Of a stretch of DNA of 64,000 nt, positions 1 to 9,369 are shown in pieces (the stretch's first letter is position 1; every line of letters starts with the position of its first letter). The notes below the pieces were generated by a model. It worked only from the letters and a program-made list of their open reading frames with translations, was not told the origin of the DNA and did not search any database. The position numbers and the translations under genes were made by a program. Source of the DNA: Rhizobium acidisoli (GTDB taxonomy: Bacteria > Pseudomonadota > Alphaproteobacteria > Rhizobiales > Rhizobiaceae); assembly GCF_002531755.2 (NCBI RefSeq), contig NZ_CP034998.1, forward strand, positions 868,001 to 932,000, in the 5' to 3' direction.

Positions 1-111
1 CCGGTCACGGTCTCCTGATCCAGACGCTATCGGTGAAAATGCGGGCGACGGCTTCCGACTTCGGTTGGAGGCCGTCGCTTTTCTTGCTGCTGACACGAAC
101 GGCGTGCTCGT

Positions 112-222
112 CACATGGGTCCTCGGGTCAAGCCCGAGGACGACGGAGCAAGGGGCGACCTTTCGCCTCTAGCCAAGCGTACCCTCAATCTCCGTCGTGC
201 TCGGGCTTGACCCGAGCACCCA
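112..222. repeat. Inverted-repeat intergenic element (tcctcggg-type)
   Basis: Two arms face each other at about 112-146 and 191-222, each containing a hairpin of the form CTCGGGtcaaGCCCGAG. The same hairpin recurs at 45921-45953, 46028-46060 and 46214-46250. The first 292 bases of the window hold only this element; the open frame across it (33-296) is repeat-derived and shows no protein family features. Confidence 0.6.
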
Positions 223-292
223 CGCCCGGCCACTGTGGTTGCATGGCGGAACGACGCGATTTCTTGAGAACCCAAGGCGAGCTCCGCCCGCT

Positions 293-808
293 CTAACCGG
301 CCATCGCCCGCCCGTTGCGACGCGGCCGGCGAGGGGAGGCTTTCACCGTCTCACCCATCATCCCTGATACAGCCTGCAGATCCTGCCTCAGCCGTGCGGG
401 GCCGCCTTCCGGCAGCGCGTCGTCGAGGGCGGCATGCGTGGTTTTCCAGATCGGCAGCGCCTCTGCCAGCGCAGCCTTGCCATCGGGCGTGAGACCAAGC
501 AGCCGGCCACGCCGGTCTTTCGGATTTTCCATCACCGTCACCCAGCCCTTGCGCTGCAGCGGCTTCAGTGCCGCCGTCAGCGTCGTCTGGTCCATGGCAA
601 GCAGCGCGGCGACCGGTCCCATCGGCGGCGGTTCCGGCCGGTTCAGCGACATCATCAGCGAAAACTGCCCGTTGGTCAGCCCGGCCGGCCGCAGCGCATC
701 GTCGAACAGCCGGGCGAGCGCCCGTGCCGCCCGCTGCACATGCAGGCAGAGGCAGGTGTCGCGCACCAAGAGCGTCGTGGAAAAGGGAATCTCGACCGAA
801 TTTGACAT
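293..808 (-). CDS. MarR family transcriptional regulator
   Basis: 171-residue winged-helix regulator. The middle of the protein carries the MarR pattern: a Q-T-T-L-T-A-A-L-K-P-L recognition-helix stretch, then the wing with NPKDRRGRLLGLTPDGK, which is diagnostic for the family. It is long for MarR because of a basic, low-complexity C-terminal tail (RRPRRNGR). It is transcribed divergently from the DUF899 gene at 894, and a perfect 12-bp palindrome sits in the 85-bp gap, so autoregulation and control of that neighbour are likely (inference). The ligand is unknown. Confidence 0.88.
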   Translation of the reverse strand: MSNSVEIPFSTTLLVRDTCLCLHVQRAARALARLFDDALRPAGLTNGQFSLMMSLNRPEPPPMGPVAALLAMDQTTLTAALKPLQRKGWVTVMENPKDRRGRLLGLTPDGKAALAEALPIWKTTHAALDDALPEGGPARLRQDLQAVSGMMGETVKASPRRPRRNGRAMAG

Positions 809-819
809 GCTCTATTTCT

Positions 820-831
820 ATTGATATCAAT
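820..831. promoter_or_regulatory. Candidate MarR operator palindrome
   Basis: ATTGATATCAAT is a perfect 12-bp palindrome between the divergent MarR gene (start 808) and the DUF899 gene (start 894). Its length, AT-richness and TTGATATCAA core match typical MarR-family operators. Confidence 0.6.
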
Positions 832-893
832 GTATTTAGTCAAGGAGAAGGAGAGAGCCGGCTCGCCGGCAGCGCCGGAGGAGGGCGCATCCC

Positions 894-1622
894 ATGCAGA
901 ATGAGGTTGTGTCCCGTGAGCAATGGATCGAAGCCCGCCGTGCCCTGCTGCTGAAGGAAAAGGAGGCGACGAAGCTGCGAGACAGCATCAACGCCGAACG
1001 GCTGGCGCTGCCCTGGGTGAAGGTCGACAAGGATTACGTCTTCGACACGCCCGAGGGAAAGAAATCGCTCGCCGATCTCTTTGACGGCCGCAGCCAGCTT
1101 TTGATCTATCATTTCATGCTCGGCCCGGATTGGGATGCCGGCTGCCCCGGCTGCTCCTTCCTGTCCGATCACGTCGACGGCGCCCTGCCGCATCTCAACC
1201 ATCACGACGTCACCTGGGTCGCCGTCTCACGCGCGCCGCTCGACAAGATCGCCGCCTACAAAAGCCGCATGGGCTGGAAATTTCCCTGGGTCTCCTCCTT
1301 CGGCAGCGACTTCAATTTCGATTATCATGTCTCTTTCAGCCCCGAGGATCTTGCCAAAGACAAGGTCTTTTACAATTTCACTCCCATGCAGCCGGCTGAC
1401 GCCAATGACGAACTGCCGGGTCTGAGCGCTTTCTACCGCAACGACAAGGGCGAGGTTTTCCATACCTATTCGAGCTACGCCCGCGGGCCGGAGGAACTGA
1501 TCGGCACCCTGATGATCCTCGACCGCGCCCCGAAAGGCCGCAACGAGGACAGCACGATGAATTTCGTGCGCCGTCATGACGAATATGAGGAGGTCCCCAA
1601 GGCGCCATCCTGCTGTCACTGA
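894..1622 (+). CDS. DUF899 thioredoxin-fold protein
   Basis: 242 residues, the normal length for DUF899 proteins, which have a thioredoxin-like fold. Visible features are a helical N-terminus (WIEARRALLLKEKEATKLRD), the LLIYHFMLGPDWDAGCPGCSF block with a CxxC at residues 84-87, and WVAVSRAPLDKIAAYKSRMGW, all characteristic of the family. The CPGC pair suggests a redox role, but no reaction is established. It follows the MarR-type palindrome at 820-831, so it is probably the regulated target. It ends in Cys-Cys-His. Confidence 0.88.
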   Translation: MQNEVVSREQWIEARRALLLKEKEATKLRDSINAERLALPWVKVDKDYVFDTPEGKKSLADLFDGRSQLLIYHFMLGPDWDAGCPGCSFLSDHVDGALPHLNHHDVTWVAVSRAPLDKIAAYKSRMGWKFPWVSSFGSDFNFDYHVSFSPEDLAKDKVFYNFTPMQPADANDELPGLSAFYRNDKGEVFHTYSSYARGPEELIGTLMILDRAPKGRNEDSTMNFVRRHDEYEEVPKAPSCCH

Positions 1623-1628
1623 GCCAAA

Positions 1629-1668
1629 GCATGATGCCGGAAACTGTCAGCGGTATTCGGCATCATGC
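1629..1668. repeat. GCATGATGCCG hairpin repeat
   Basis: GCATGATGCCG at 1629-1639 pairs with CGGCATCATGC at 1658-1668, a perfect 11-bp stem with an 18-base loop just after the DUF899 stop. A second copy is at 13844-13884. Such palindromes are frequent in Rhizobium intergenic DNA; there is no U-run, so it is not a standard terminator. Confidence 0.6.
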
Positions 1669-1763
1669 CCTGGCTGGCCAGCGCAAATTCGAGCAGACGT
1701 CACCAGGCGACTTCCTGGGAATTGCGCTGACAAAGCCATTGGCCGACATCACAAGGGAGAAGG

Positions 1764-2231
1764 ATGATGAAGACCGCAGAAGTGCTGAAGGAACATTCCT
1801 TCCTGGAAAGACTGGTGGGCGACTGGACCGTCACCGCACCGGAAATGTCCGGCGGCGAGCCCTGGACGGAGACCGTCCGCTCGCTGCACGGCATCTGGTT
1901 CGTCGCCGAGGGCACCGGCCGCATGCCCGATGGCAAACAGGCCACCAGCATCCTGACGCTCGGCTATAACGCCGCAAAGGCCAAGTATGTCGGCAGCTGG
2001 ATCGGCAGCATGATGGACTTCATGTGGGTCTACGAGGGCGAGCTCGACGCTTCGGGCAATGTGCTGGACCTCTATACGACGGGGCCCGATTTCAACGGCG
2101 AGGGGCTTGCCGATTACCGCGAGCAGATCACCTTCGTCGACGCCGATCACCGCACCTTCATCTCCAGCGCCAGGCAGCCCGACGGCGCCTGGAAACAGTT
2201 CATGGAAGCGCATTACGCCCGGCAGATCTGA
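1764..2231 (+). CDS. DUF1579 family protein
   Basis: 155 residues beginning MMKTAEVLKEHSFLERLVGDW. The repeated beta-strand pattern (LVGDWTVT, TETVRSLHGIWFVAEGTG, ATSILTLGYNAAKAKYVGSWIGSMMDF) is that of DUF1579, a lipocalin-like fold often found beside VOC and other stress-related genes in rhizobia. The ATG has an AGGGAGAAGG ribosome site. A VOC start codon lies 52 bases downstream (2283), so the two were probably co-transcribed before the VOC gene was broken. No biochemical role is known. Confidence 0.82.
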   Translation: MMKTAEVLKEHSFLERLVGDWTVTAPEMSGGEPWTETVRSLHGIWFVAEGTGRMPDGKQATSILTLGYNAAKAKYVGSWIGSMMDFMWVYEGELDASGNVLDLYTTGPDFNGEGLADYREQITFVDADHRTFISSARQPDGAWKQFMEAHYARQI

Positions 2232-2234
2232 CAA

Positions 2235-3779
<1,545 letters not shown>

Positions 3780-4117
3780 GATTATTCTCTGGTCTTGACC
3801 GGGGGGCGCGATCCGGGGCGTTCAGCCATCACGGAATTGCGGGTAATTGGCCCGGGAAATTACAGGAATGCGCGCTCGAACCTTAGGATACGGCGCCGCA
3901 TTGGCCACGAAGGGCAGACCACGAGGAGATGTCGGGAAACGGTCTCTGGTCAGCCCTGCAAACGCATTTGCAGGGCGTTGACGGGACCACGCTGGCGATG
4001 ATGCCGGAAATAATATTGCATTACGTGATCCTCCTTTCTCGAAAGGGTTGCAGGACTGAAATACCATTGCCTGGACTAGGAGGCAAGGGAGGCGCCGTTC
4101 CCCGGCGCCCAAGAGAG

Positions 4118-4400
4118 CCTCATCCTGAGGTGCCCCGCAGGGGCCTCGAAGGACGAGGCGGGTGCACTGGTGGTTGGACGCAAGGAGCAGCGCTGGAGCG
4201 TGTCCTTCGAGGCTCCGGCCTTTGGCCTACGCGCCTCAGGATGAGGGAGGTTGGAGGGTGCCGCGGCCTTTCTCCGACCTCATCCTGAGGTGCCCCGAAG
4301 GGGCCTCGAAGGACGAGGTCGGCCACCGGCGTTGATGGGCGCAAGACGCGGTGCTGGACGCGTCCCTCGAGGCTCCGCCCTATGGGCTGCGTGCCTCAAT
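4118..4400. repeat. Two tandem copies of an inverted-repeat intergenic element
   Basis: Unit 1 (about 4118-4247) and unit 2 (about 4278-4400) each start with CCTCATCCTGAGGTGCCCC, continue with GGGGCCTCGAAGGACGAGG, and end with the inverted partner (CCTCGAGGCTCCG...CCTCA). This occupies most of the 630-bp gap between the two ABC-F genes. Bases 3780-4110 hold nothing I can identify. Confidence 0.65.
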
Positions 4401-4409
4401 GAGTGCCGC

Positions 4410-6005
4410 CTAACCCGCCGGATCACCGCCAGCCAATTCCAGCCGCCGCGTGATCCCGATGCTTTCCAGAAACGTCTCGTCATGGCTGACGACGATGAGC
4501 GCCCCGTCATAGGCGCTGAGGCCCGCCTCGACCGCGGATATCGAGTCGATGTCGAGGTGGTTGGTCGGCTCGTCGAGGATCAGCAGCGGCGGTGGTGTGG
4601 CGCCGAGAACGCAGGCGAGGCCGGCGCGCAGCAATTGCCCGCCGCTGAGCGTCGAGACCGCCTGCAGCGCCGCATCCGCCCGGAACATGAAGCGGGCAAG
4701 GGCGGCCCGGCAGGTGTTCTCATCGGAAAGCGGATTGATCCGGCGAAAATTGTCGCGGATCGAGGCCGACGGATCGAGAAGGCTGACCTTCTGATCGAGC
4801 ATCGCAAAGTCGGTCATCACGGCGATCGTGCCGGCCCAGGGTTTGAGTTCGCCGGTGATGAGCGAAAGCAGTGTCGTCTTGCCCGAGCCGTTGCGGCCGG
4901 TGACGGCAATGCGTTCCGGCCCCGTCACGTCGAAGGAGAGATCGCCGATGACGGGGTCACCCGGCAGATAGCCCGATGTCATACGATCCACCCTCAGCAC
5001 GATCTTGCCGGCCGCTAATCCGGTCGGCGGCAAGGTCACCGACAAGGGCTGCAGGATCTCGATTTTTTCGCGCGCGGCCTTCGCCTCGTCCAGCGCCTGG
5101 GTGCGCCGGCGTTCGGCAAGGCGGGCATTGTCGCCGCCGGTCGTTTCGCTGCGCTCCTTCATGCCGCCGAGCATGATGCGCGGGATGCCGCCCTTGGCGG
5201 CCATCTTCCGCCCCGTGCTGTCCCTGTGCGCCTGACGTTCCACCGTCGCCTGCGCCTTCCGCGCGACCTCGGCCATGCGCTTTTCGGCATCGGCAAGATC
5301 GTGCTCTGCCGCCGCAAGCTCCAGCGCCTTGCGCTGGCGATAATGGCTCCAATTGCCGCCGTAGCGCGTCGCGCCGAGCGATGTCAGTTCGACGATCGCA
5401 TCCATGCTTTCGAGCAATTCCCGGTCATGGCTGACGATGATCGCCCCGGCCCGCCAGCCCGATAGCAGCGCGATCACAGCCTCGCGGCCGTCGCGGTCGA
5501 GATTGTTGGTGGGTTCGTCGAGCAGCAGAAAATCCGGTTCGTTGAAAACAAGGGCGGCAAGCCCGGCCCGGGTGCGCTGCCCGCCGGAAAGTTCGGCGAG
5601 CGGCGTTTCCGGCTGTGCGTCGAGCCCTGTTCGATTGAGCGCAGCTGCGATGCGCGCTTCCAGCGTCCAGTCGGCCGAGGCGAGCTCGTCGGCCGTTGCT
5701 TCGCCGGTTTCGGCGCGGTGGAGAACCGCAAGCGCCCCGGCGACGCCGAAGAGATCGGCAATGGTTTCGTGAGATGCCACCTGCACGTTCTGACGCAGGA
5801 TGCCGAGGCTGCCGCCGACCGATACCGTTCCCGACCGCGGCCTGGCGTCACCTAAGACGAGCTTCAGCAGCGTCGTCTTGCCGACGCCGTTGCGCCCGAC
5901 CAGACCGATACGCTCCGCCCCGAAACTTAAATCGAGACCGGAAAAAAGCGGCCGCCCGTCAGGCGTGGCCCATGAAATTTTGGAGAGAGTGATGGATGCA
6001 GGCAT
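4410..6005 (-). CDS. ABC-F family ATP-binding protein
   Basis: 531 residues from the ATG at 6005 (MPASITLSKISW), chosen because homology begins there and a GGGGAAA site precedes it; an in-frame ATG at 6071 would add 22 unrelated residues. Two complete ABC domains are visible: Walker A GRNGVGKT (about 38-45), signature LSGGQRTRAGL, Walker B LLLDEPTNNLD; then Walker A GRNGSGKT, signature LSGGQLLRAGL, Walker B LLILDEPTNHLD. The linker holds a charged coiled coil (ALELAAAEHDLADAEKRMAEVARKA region). There are no membrane segments, as expected for ABC-F proteins that act on ribosomes. The substrate or antibiotic specificity cannot be told from sequence. Confidence 0.9.
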   Translation of the reverse strand: MPASITLSKISWATPDGRPLFSGLDLSFGAERIGLVGRNGVGKTTLLKLVLGDARPRSGTVSVGGSLGILRQNVQVASHETIADLFGVAGALAVLHRAETGEATADELASADWTLEARIAAALNRTGLDAQPETPLAELSGGQRTRAGLAALVFNEPDFLLLDEPTNNLDRDGREAVIALLSGWRAGAIIVSHDRELLESMDAIVELTSLGATRYGGNWSHYRQRKALELAAAEHDLADAEKRMAEVARKAQATVERQAHRDSTGRKMAAKGGIPRIMLGGMKERSETTGGDNARLAERRRTQALDEAKAAREKIEILQPLSVTLPPTGLAAGKIVLRVDRMTSGYLPGDPVIGDLSFDVTGPERIAVTGRNGSGKTTLLSLITGELKPWAGTIAVMTDFAMLDQKVSLLDPSASIRDNFRRINPLSDENTCRAALARFMFRADAALQAVSTLSGGQLLRAGLACVLGATPPPLLILDEPTNHLDIDSISAVEAGLSAYDGALIVVSHDETFLESIGITRRLELAGGDPAG

Positions 6006-6174
6006 GGATATGGATTTCCCCGTTGGCAAGGCGAACTGGCATTGCGATCGGGTTGAAATCCATTGCGGCACACATCCTGTTGAAATGGTCGATGGCAGGT
6101 AATTTAGGGGATGAAGGCTTGCGGTTCAAGGCGGGGAACGATCTTGCCTCCTTCTAGAGGAAGAGCAAGCTGCC

Positions 6175-6316
6175 GCTCACCCTAATCCTCTCCCCGTATA
6201 AAACGGGGCGAGGGGACGTGCCCTGCTGGAGGCAAGGGGGACGGAGAGGTCGCGGCACATCCCCTTCTCCCCGCATGCGGGGAGAATGTGCCGGCAGGCG
6301 GATGAGGGGCGTGCCC
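6175..6316. repeat. RIME1-like intergenic mosaic element
   Basis: About 140 bp with two hairpins: CTCCCCGTataaaACGGGGCGAGGGG at the left and CTTCTCCCCGCatGCGGGGAGAA near the right, ending GCCGGCAGGCGGATGAGGGG. Near-identical elements occur at 10980-11121 and 18087-18233 (inverted) and 62992-63133 (same orientation). It fills the gap between the ABC-F and HerA-like genes. Confidence 0.7.
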
Positions 6317-6326
6317 CTAGAAACGC

Positions 6327-7901
6327 CTACCGCTTCAAGCTCCCCAAGATCCCGCGCACAAGCGCCCGGCCGACCTGGGTTGCCACCGTGCGGGCGACGC
6401 TCTTCATCGCCGCTTCCACCACCGTTTCGCGCTGGTAGCCGGAAGACCGGCCGCGTGATTGGCCGCGGCCCTGCTGGTTGTCGTCATTGCTGCCGCCGAA
6501 GCCCGGCAGGCTCCAGCCGGAGGTGGTGCTGCCCGGCTGCTGTTCTGCGGCTTCGTCCTGCGCCCGTTTGGCGGCATCGGCGTCGGCTGCCTTCTTGGCG
6601 CGGGCCGCCAATATCTCGAAGGCGGATTCGCGGTCGATGTCCTCGTCATAGACGCCGAGAACCGGGCTTCTGTCCATGATCTGCTGGCGCTCGCTATCGG
6701 TCAGCGGGCCGACGCGGCCGGAGGGCGGGCGGATCAGCGTGCGCTCGACGATCGACGGCGCGCCCTTGGCTTCGAGCGTCGAGACCAGCGCCTCGCCGGT
6801 GCCGAGATTGGTGATGACGGTGGCGCAATCGAAGGCCGGGTTGGGGCGGAAGGTATCGGCCGCCGTCCGCACCGCCTTCTGCTCGCGCGGCGAATAGGCG
6901 CGCAGCGCATGCTGGGCGCGGTTGCCGAGTTGGGCGAGCACCGTTTCCGGCACGTCGAGCGGGTTCTGCGTCACGAAATAGACGCCGACTCCCTTGGAGC
7001 GGATCAGCCGCACCACCTGCTCGACGCGTTCGGTCAGCACCTTCGGCGCGTCGTTGAAGAGCAGATGCGCCTCGTCGAAGAAGAAGACCAGCTTCGGCTT
7101 GTCGGGGTCGCCGACTTCGGGCAGTTCCTCGAACAGCTCCGAGAGCAGCCAGAGCAGGAAGGTGGCGTAGAGCCGCGGGTTCATCATCAGCTTGTCGGCG
7201 GCCAGCACCGAGATCTGGCCGTAGCCGTTGTTGCTGGTGCGCATGATGTCGGAAATCTTCAGCGCCGGTTCGCCGAAGAAGTGCTCGGCGCCCTGCTGTT
7301 CGAGAACCAGCAGCGCCCTCTGGATCGAGCCGACCGAGGCTTTGGAGATCAGCCCGTACTGATTGGAAAGCTCGCTGGCGTTCTCGCCCATATAATTCAG
7401 CAGCGAGGTGAAATCCTTGAGGTCGAGCAGCGGCAGCCCGGCCTGGTCGGCGATCTTGAAGGCGATGTTGATGACGCCCTCCTGCGGTTCGGAGGCATCC
7501 ATCAGCCGGGCGAGCAGCAGCGGCCCCATCTCGGCGACGGTGGTGCGCACCCGGTGGCCCTTCTCGCCGAACAGATCCCAGAAAATCACCGGAAACTGAT
7601 CGAATTCATAGTCGGTGAAGCCGATCTGTTCGGCCCGCTTGGTGAGGAAATCCTTGGCCTCGCCCTTGGCGGCGATGCCGGAAAGATCGCCCTTGATGTC
7701 GGCGGCAAAAACCGGGACGCCGGCGCGGGAGAAGCCCTCGGCCAGCACCTGCAGCGTCACCGTCTTGCCGGTGCCGGTGGCGCCGGTGACGAGGCCGTGG
7801 CGGTTGCCGAATTTCAGATCGAGATATTCAGGCTTGTTGATGCTGTCGTCGGGATTGCGGCTCGCGCCGATGAAAATCTTGCCATCCTCGATCATCCGCA
7901 A
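6327..7901 (-). CDS. HerA-like ATPase, DUF853 (YjgR) family
   Basis: 524-residue cytoplasmic P-loop ATPase. It opens with [33 protein letters not shown] followed by Walker A GATGTGKT (about 40-47). Walker B is [13 protein letters not shown], and [31 protein letters not shown] matches the sensor and arginine-finger region of HerA/YjgR proteins. A low-complexity Gln/Gly/Ser tract near residue 460-490 precedes a basic C-terminus. Length fits YjgR (about 500). The cellular role of DUF853 proteins is not settled; a hexameric DNA-translocase-like activity is inferred from the fold. It stands alone, with no nuclease partner such as NurA next to it. Confidence 0.9.
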   Translation of the reverse strand: MRMIEDGKIFIGASRNPDDSINKPEYLDLKFGNRHGLVTGATGTGKTVTLQVLAEGFSRAGVPVFAADIKGDLSGIAAKGEAKDFLTKRAEQIGFTDYEFDQFPVIFWDLFGEKGHRVRTTVAEMGPLLLARLMDASEPQEGVINIAFKIADQAGLPLLDLKDFTSLLNYMGENASELSNQYGLISKASVGSIQRALLVLEQQGAEHFFGEPALKISDIMRTSNNGYGQISVLAADKLMMNPRLYATFLLWLLSELFEELPEVGDPDKPKLVFFFDEAHLLFNDAPKVLTERVEQVVRLIRSKGVGVYFVTQNPLDVPETVLAQLGNRAQHALRAYSPREQKAVRTAADTFRPNPAFDCATVITNLGTGEALVSTLEAKGAPSIVERTLIRPPSGRVGPLTDSERQQIMDRSPVLGVYDEDIDRESAFEILAARAKKAADADAAKRAQDEAAEQQPGSTTSGWSLPGFGGSNDDNQQGRGQSRGRSSGYQRETVVEAAMKSVARTVATQVGRALVRGILGSLKR

Positions 7902-8059
7902 TTCTCCCTTCGGCGCTGCCGCTCTTTGTCGGAAGACGGGCTTGCGCCGCCTTCATCGAACCATCGTTTCTCTGTTATAAGCAGGCAGGCGGATGCGGAC
8001 AACTGTTTGCATCGAAAGCAAAACCGGACATTGAGTTGCGCTCGAATCTCGATTAACGC

Positions 8060-8073
8060 TGACGTTAACGTCA
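8060..8073. promoter_or_regulatory. 14-bp perfect palindrome upstream of 8093 gene
   Basis: TGACGTTAACGTCA is perfectly self-complementary and lies 19 bases before the ATG at 8093, just ahead of an AGGAGG ribosome site. It could be an operator; no cognate regulator is adjacent. Confidence 0.45.
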
Positions 8074-8092
8074 AAAAAACAGGAGGCTGACG

Positions 8093-8485
8093 ATGAATGA
8101 AATTGTGACCCAGATCGCCGATCGTGTGGGTATCGCGCCTGATGTCGCCGAAAAGGCGCTCGGCATGATGCTCGGCTTCCTGCAGCGCGAGGCGGCCGAC
8201 GGTCCGGTCGCCCGGATGATCGAGGCGATCCCCGGCGGTGCCGATCTCGTCGCCCAGTTCAACGGCGCAAGCGCCGGCGGCGGCGGTCTGCTCGGCGGGC
8301 TGATGAACTCGCTCGGCGGCGGCGGCATCATGGGCCTCGGCCAGCAGCTGATGGGCGAGGGCCTCGGCATGGGTGAGATTACCTCGCTCGCCAAGGAAAC
8401 CATCGCCATCGCCAAGCAATATGCCGGCGAAGAGGTTGTCGACGAAGTCGTGGCTTCCGTCCCCGGCCTCAGCCAGTTCGTCTAA
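8093..8485 (+). CDS. Conserved small DUF2267/DUF2780-like protein
   Basis: 130 residues: an alpha-helical N-terminal half (NEIVTQIADRVGIAPDVAEKALGMMLGFLQREAADGPVARMI), a Gly-rich central loop (roughly 60-95), and a C-terminal helix ending EVVASVPGLSQFV. The pattern 'I-x-P-x-x-A-E-K-A-L-x-x-M-L-x-F-L' followed by 'IPGGADLVAQF' resembles the DUF2267/DUF2780 group. No signal peptide or membrane helix is obvious. A strong AGGAGG site precedes the ATG. A rho-independent terminator follows at 8506-8536, so it is a single-gene unit. Function unknown. Confidence 0.75.
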   Translation: MNEIVTQIADRVGIAPDVAEKALGMMLGFLQREAADGPVARMIEAIPGGADLVAQFNGASAGGGGLLGGLMNSLGGGGIMGLGQQLMGEGLGMGEITSLAKETIAIAKQYAGEEVVDEVVASVPGLSQFV

Positions 8486-8505
8486 AACGACAGCCGAACA
8501 GAAGG

Positions 8506-8536
8506 AGCCCTGCGGCGTCGCTGCGGGGCTTTCATT
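8506..8536 (+). terminator. Terminator after 8093-8485 gene
   Basis: AGCCCTGCgg...GCGGGGCT stem with a short loop followed by TTCATTT, 20 bases after the stop codon. Confidence 0.6.
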
Positions 8537-8612
8537 TAATCCTGGAAGCATCGAGGCAAAGATTCACCTCGATTTGATGAAGTCGCCGATCTGCCGCACG
8601 GCGAGCATACGC

Positions 8613-8813
8613 CTATCTGGCTTTCATCGCGTCCTTCCGGCGCTTGGTTTCAAAGCGGACGCGCACGGTTTCGGCCGGAATTCCAAGCCCGGGCGTGTTC
8701 ATCAGTTAATCATAGCGCGCCGAGATTTCCTGATTGAGCCAGCGCTCGCGGGCTGCCTTCTGCTGCCTCCGGGCGAACTCCTCGGGGTGCTTTCCGAGCG
8801 CGACGTTGGGCAT
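8613..8813 (-). pseudogene. Type II antitoxin relic with internal stop
   Basis: From an ATG at 8813, preceded by GAAAGGAA, the frame reads MPNVALGKHPEEFARRQQKA, continues to RWLNQEISARYD, hits TAA at 8706-8708, then carries on in the same frame as LMNTPGLGIPAETVRVRFET and ends at a stop at 8613. The layout (MPNVALGKH-type start, RWL..EI.ARYD, GIPAE) resembles small RHH/StbD-type antitoxins of alphaproteobacteria. One nonsense change separates the two halves. No toxin gene follows; a 14-codon frame at 8564-8608 may be a toxin remnant but this is weak. Too short for a standard gene call. Confidence 0.45.
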
Positions 8814-9030
8814 GCGGCGTTCCTTTCGTTATCATCAGTATGGGCAGCTACTGCAGAAATTCAATCGACGAATTGCATTCGAACTTGGCCGCCGCCACCA
8901 TCGGAAATGGTGTCACTGCGATGCTCCATGCCCCTCGCCAAACTTTGATCATCTGCGCCCGTTCCATAGGGAACAAGCAGGCCGGATTGCTGTTTCTATC
9001 AGCATCGCTGAAACCAGAAGGAATAGCATC

Positions 9031-9351
9031 ATGCGCAGGTTTATTGCAGCAGCCTCGATCGCTCTCCTCAGCCTCTCCACCCCGGTTCTCGCCCAATCGA
9101 ATATGGGCATGGATGCCAGCAGCCGGTTCGACGGCACGCCGCCGCTCGGCACGTCGCCGGGCAACGAGCCTGAAAGCGGGCTGGTCATCCCACTCGACTC
9201 GATCGAAACCGGCAGCGTCGACAACGGCGTCCCGAGCGGCCGCGTCGATTGGGCGCGCTGCCCGCCGCGCAAGGCCCGCGGCGCGCTTGCCACCGAAGGC
9301 GGCAATAGCGGCGCTTCCGTCAGCCCGGCATGCCGTGATCGCGGAAACTGA
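9031..9351 (+). CDS. Small secreted protein of unknown function
   Basis: 106 residues. The start at 9031 is chosen because AGAAGGAA lies 8 bases upstream and a classic Sec signal peptide begins there (MRRFIAAASIALLSLSTPVLAQ, cleavage after VLA). The mature part is short, Gly/Ser/Pro-rich and without a recognised domain; it contains two Cys (one in WARCPPRKARG, one in SPACRDRG), which could form a periplasmic disulfide. The longer in-frame extension back to 8734 overlaps the antitoxin relic and is not supported. Family not recognised. Confidence 0.6.
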   Translation: MRRFIAAASIALLSLSTPVLAQSNMGMDASSRFDGTPPLGTSPGNEPESGLVIPLDSIETGSVDNGVPSGRVDWARCPPRKARGALATEGGNSGASVSPACRDRGN

Positions 9352-9369
9352 CAGGACGAGGGAAGGGCG

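Noticed and set aside
33..296. 87-codon open frame at the window start
   Set aside because: It runs through a hairpin repeat and has no family pattern.
6459..8090. 543-codon plus-strand frame
   Set aside because: Shadow of the HerA-like ATPase on the other strand; low-complexity, no homology pattern.
8840..9030. Possible gene between the antitoxin relic and the secreted protein
   Set aside because: Frames on both strands lack family features; left as intergenic.
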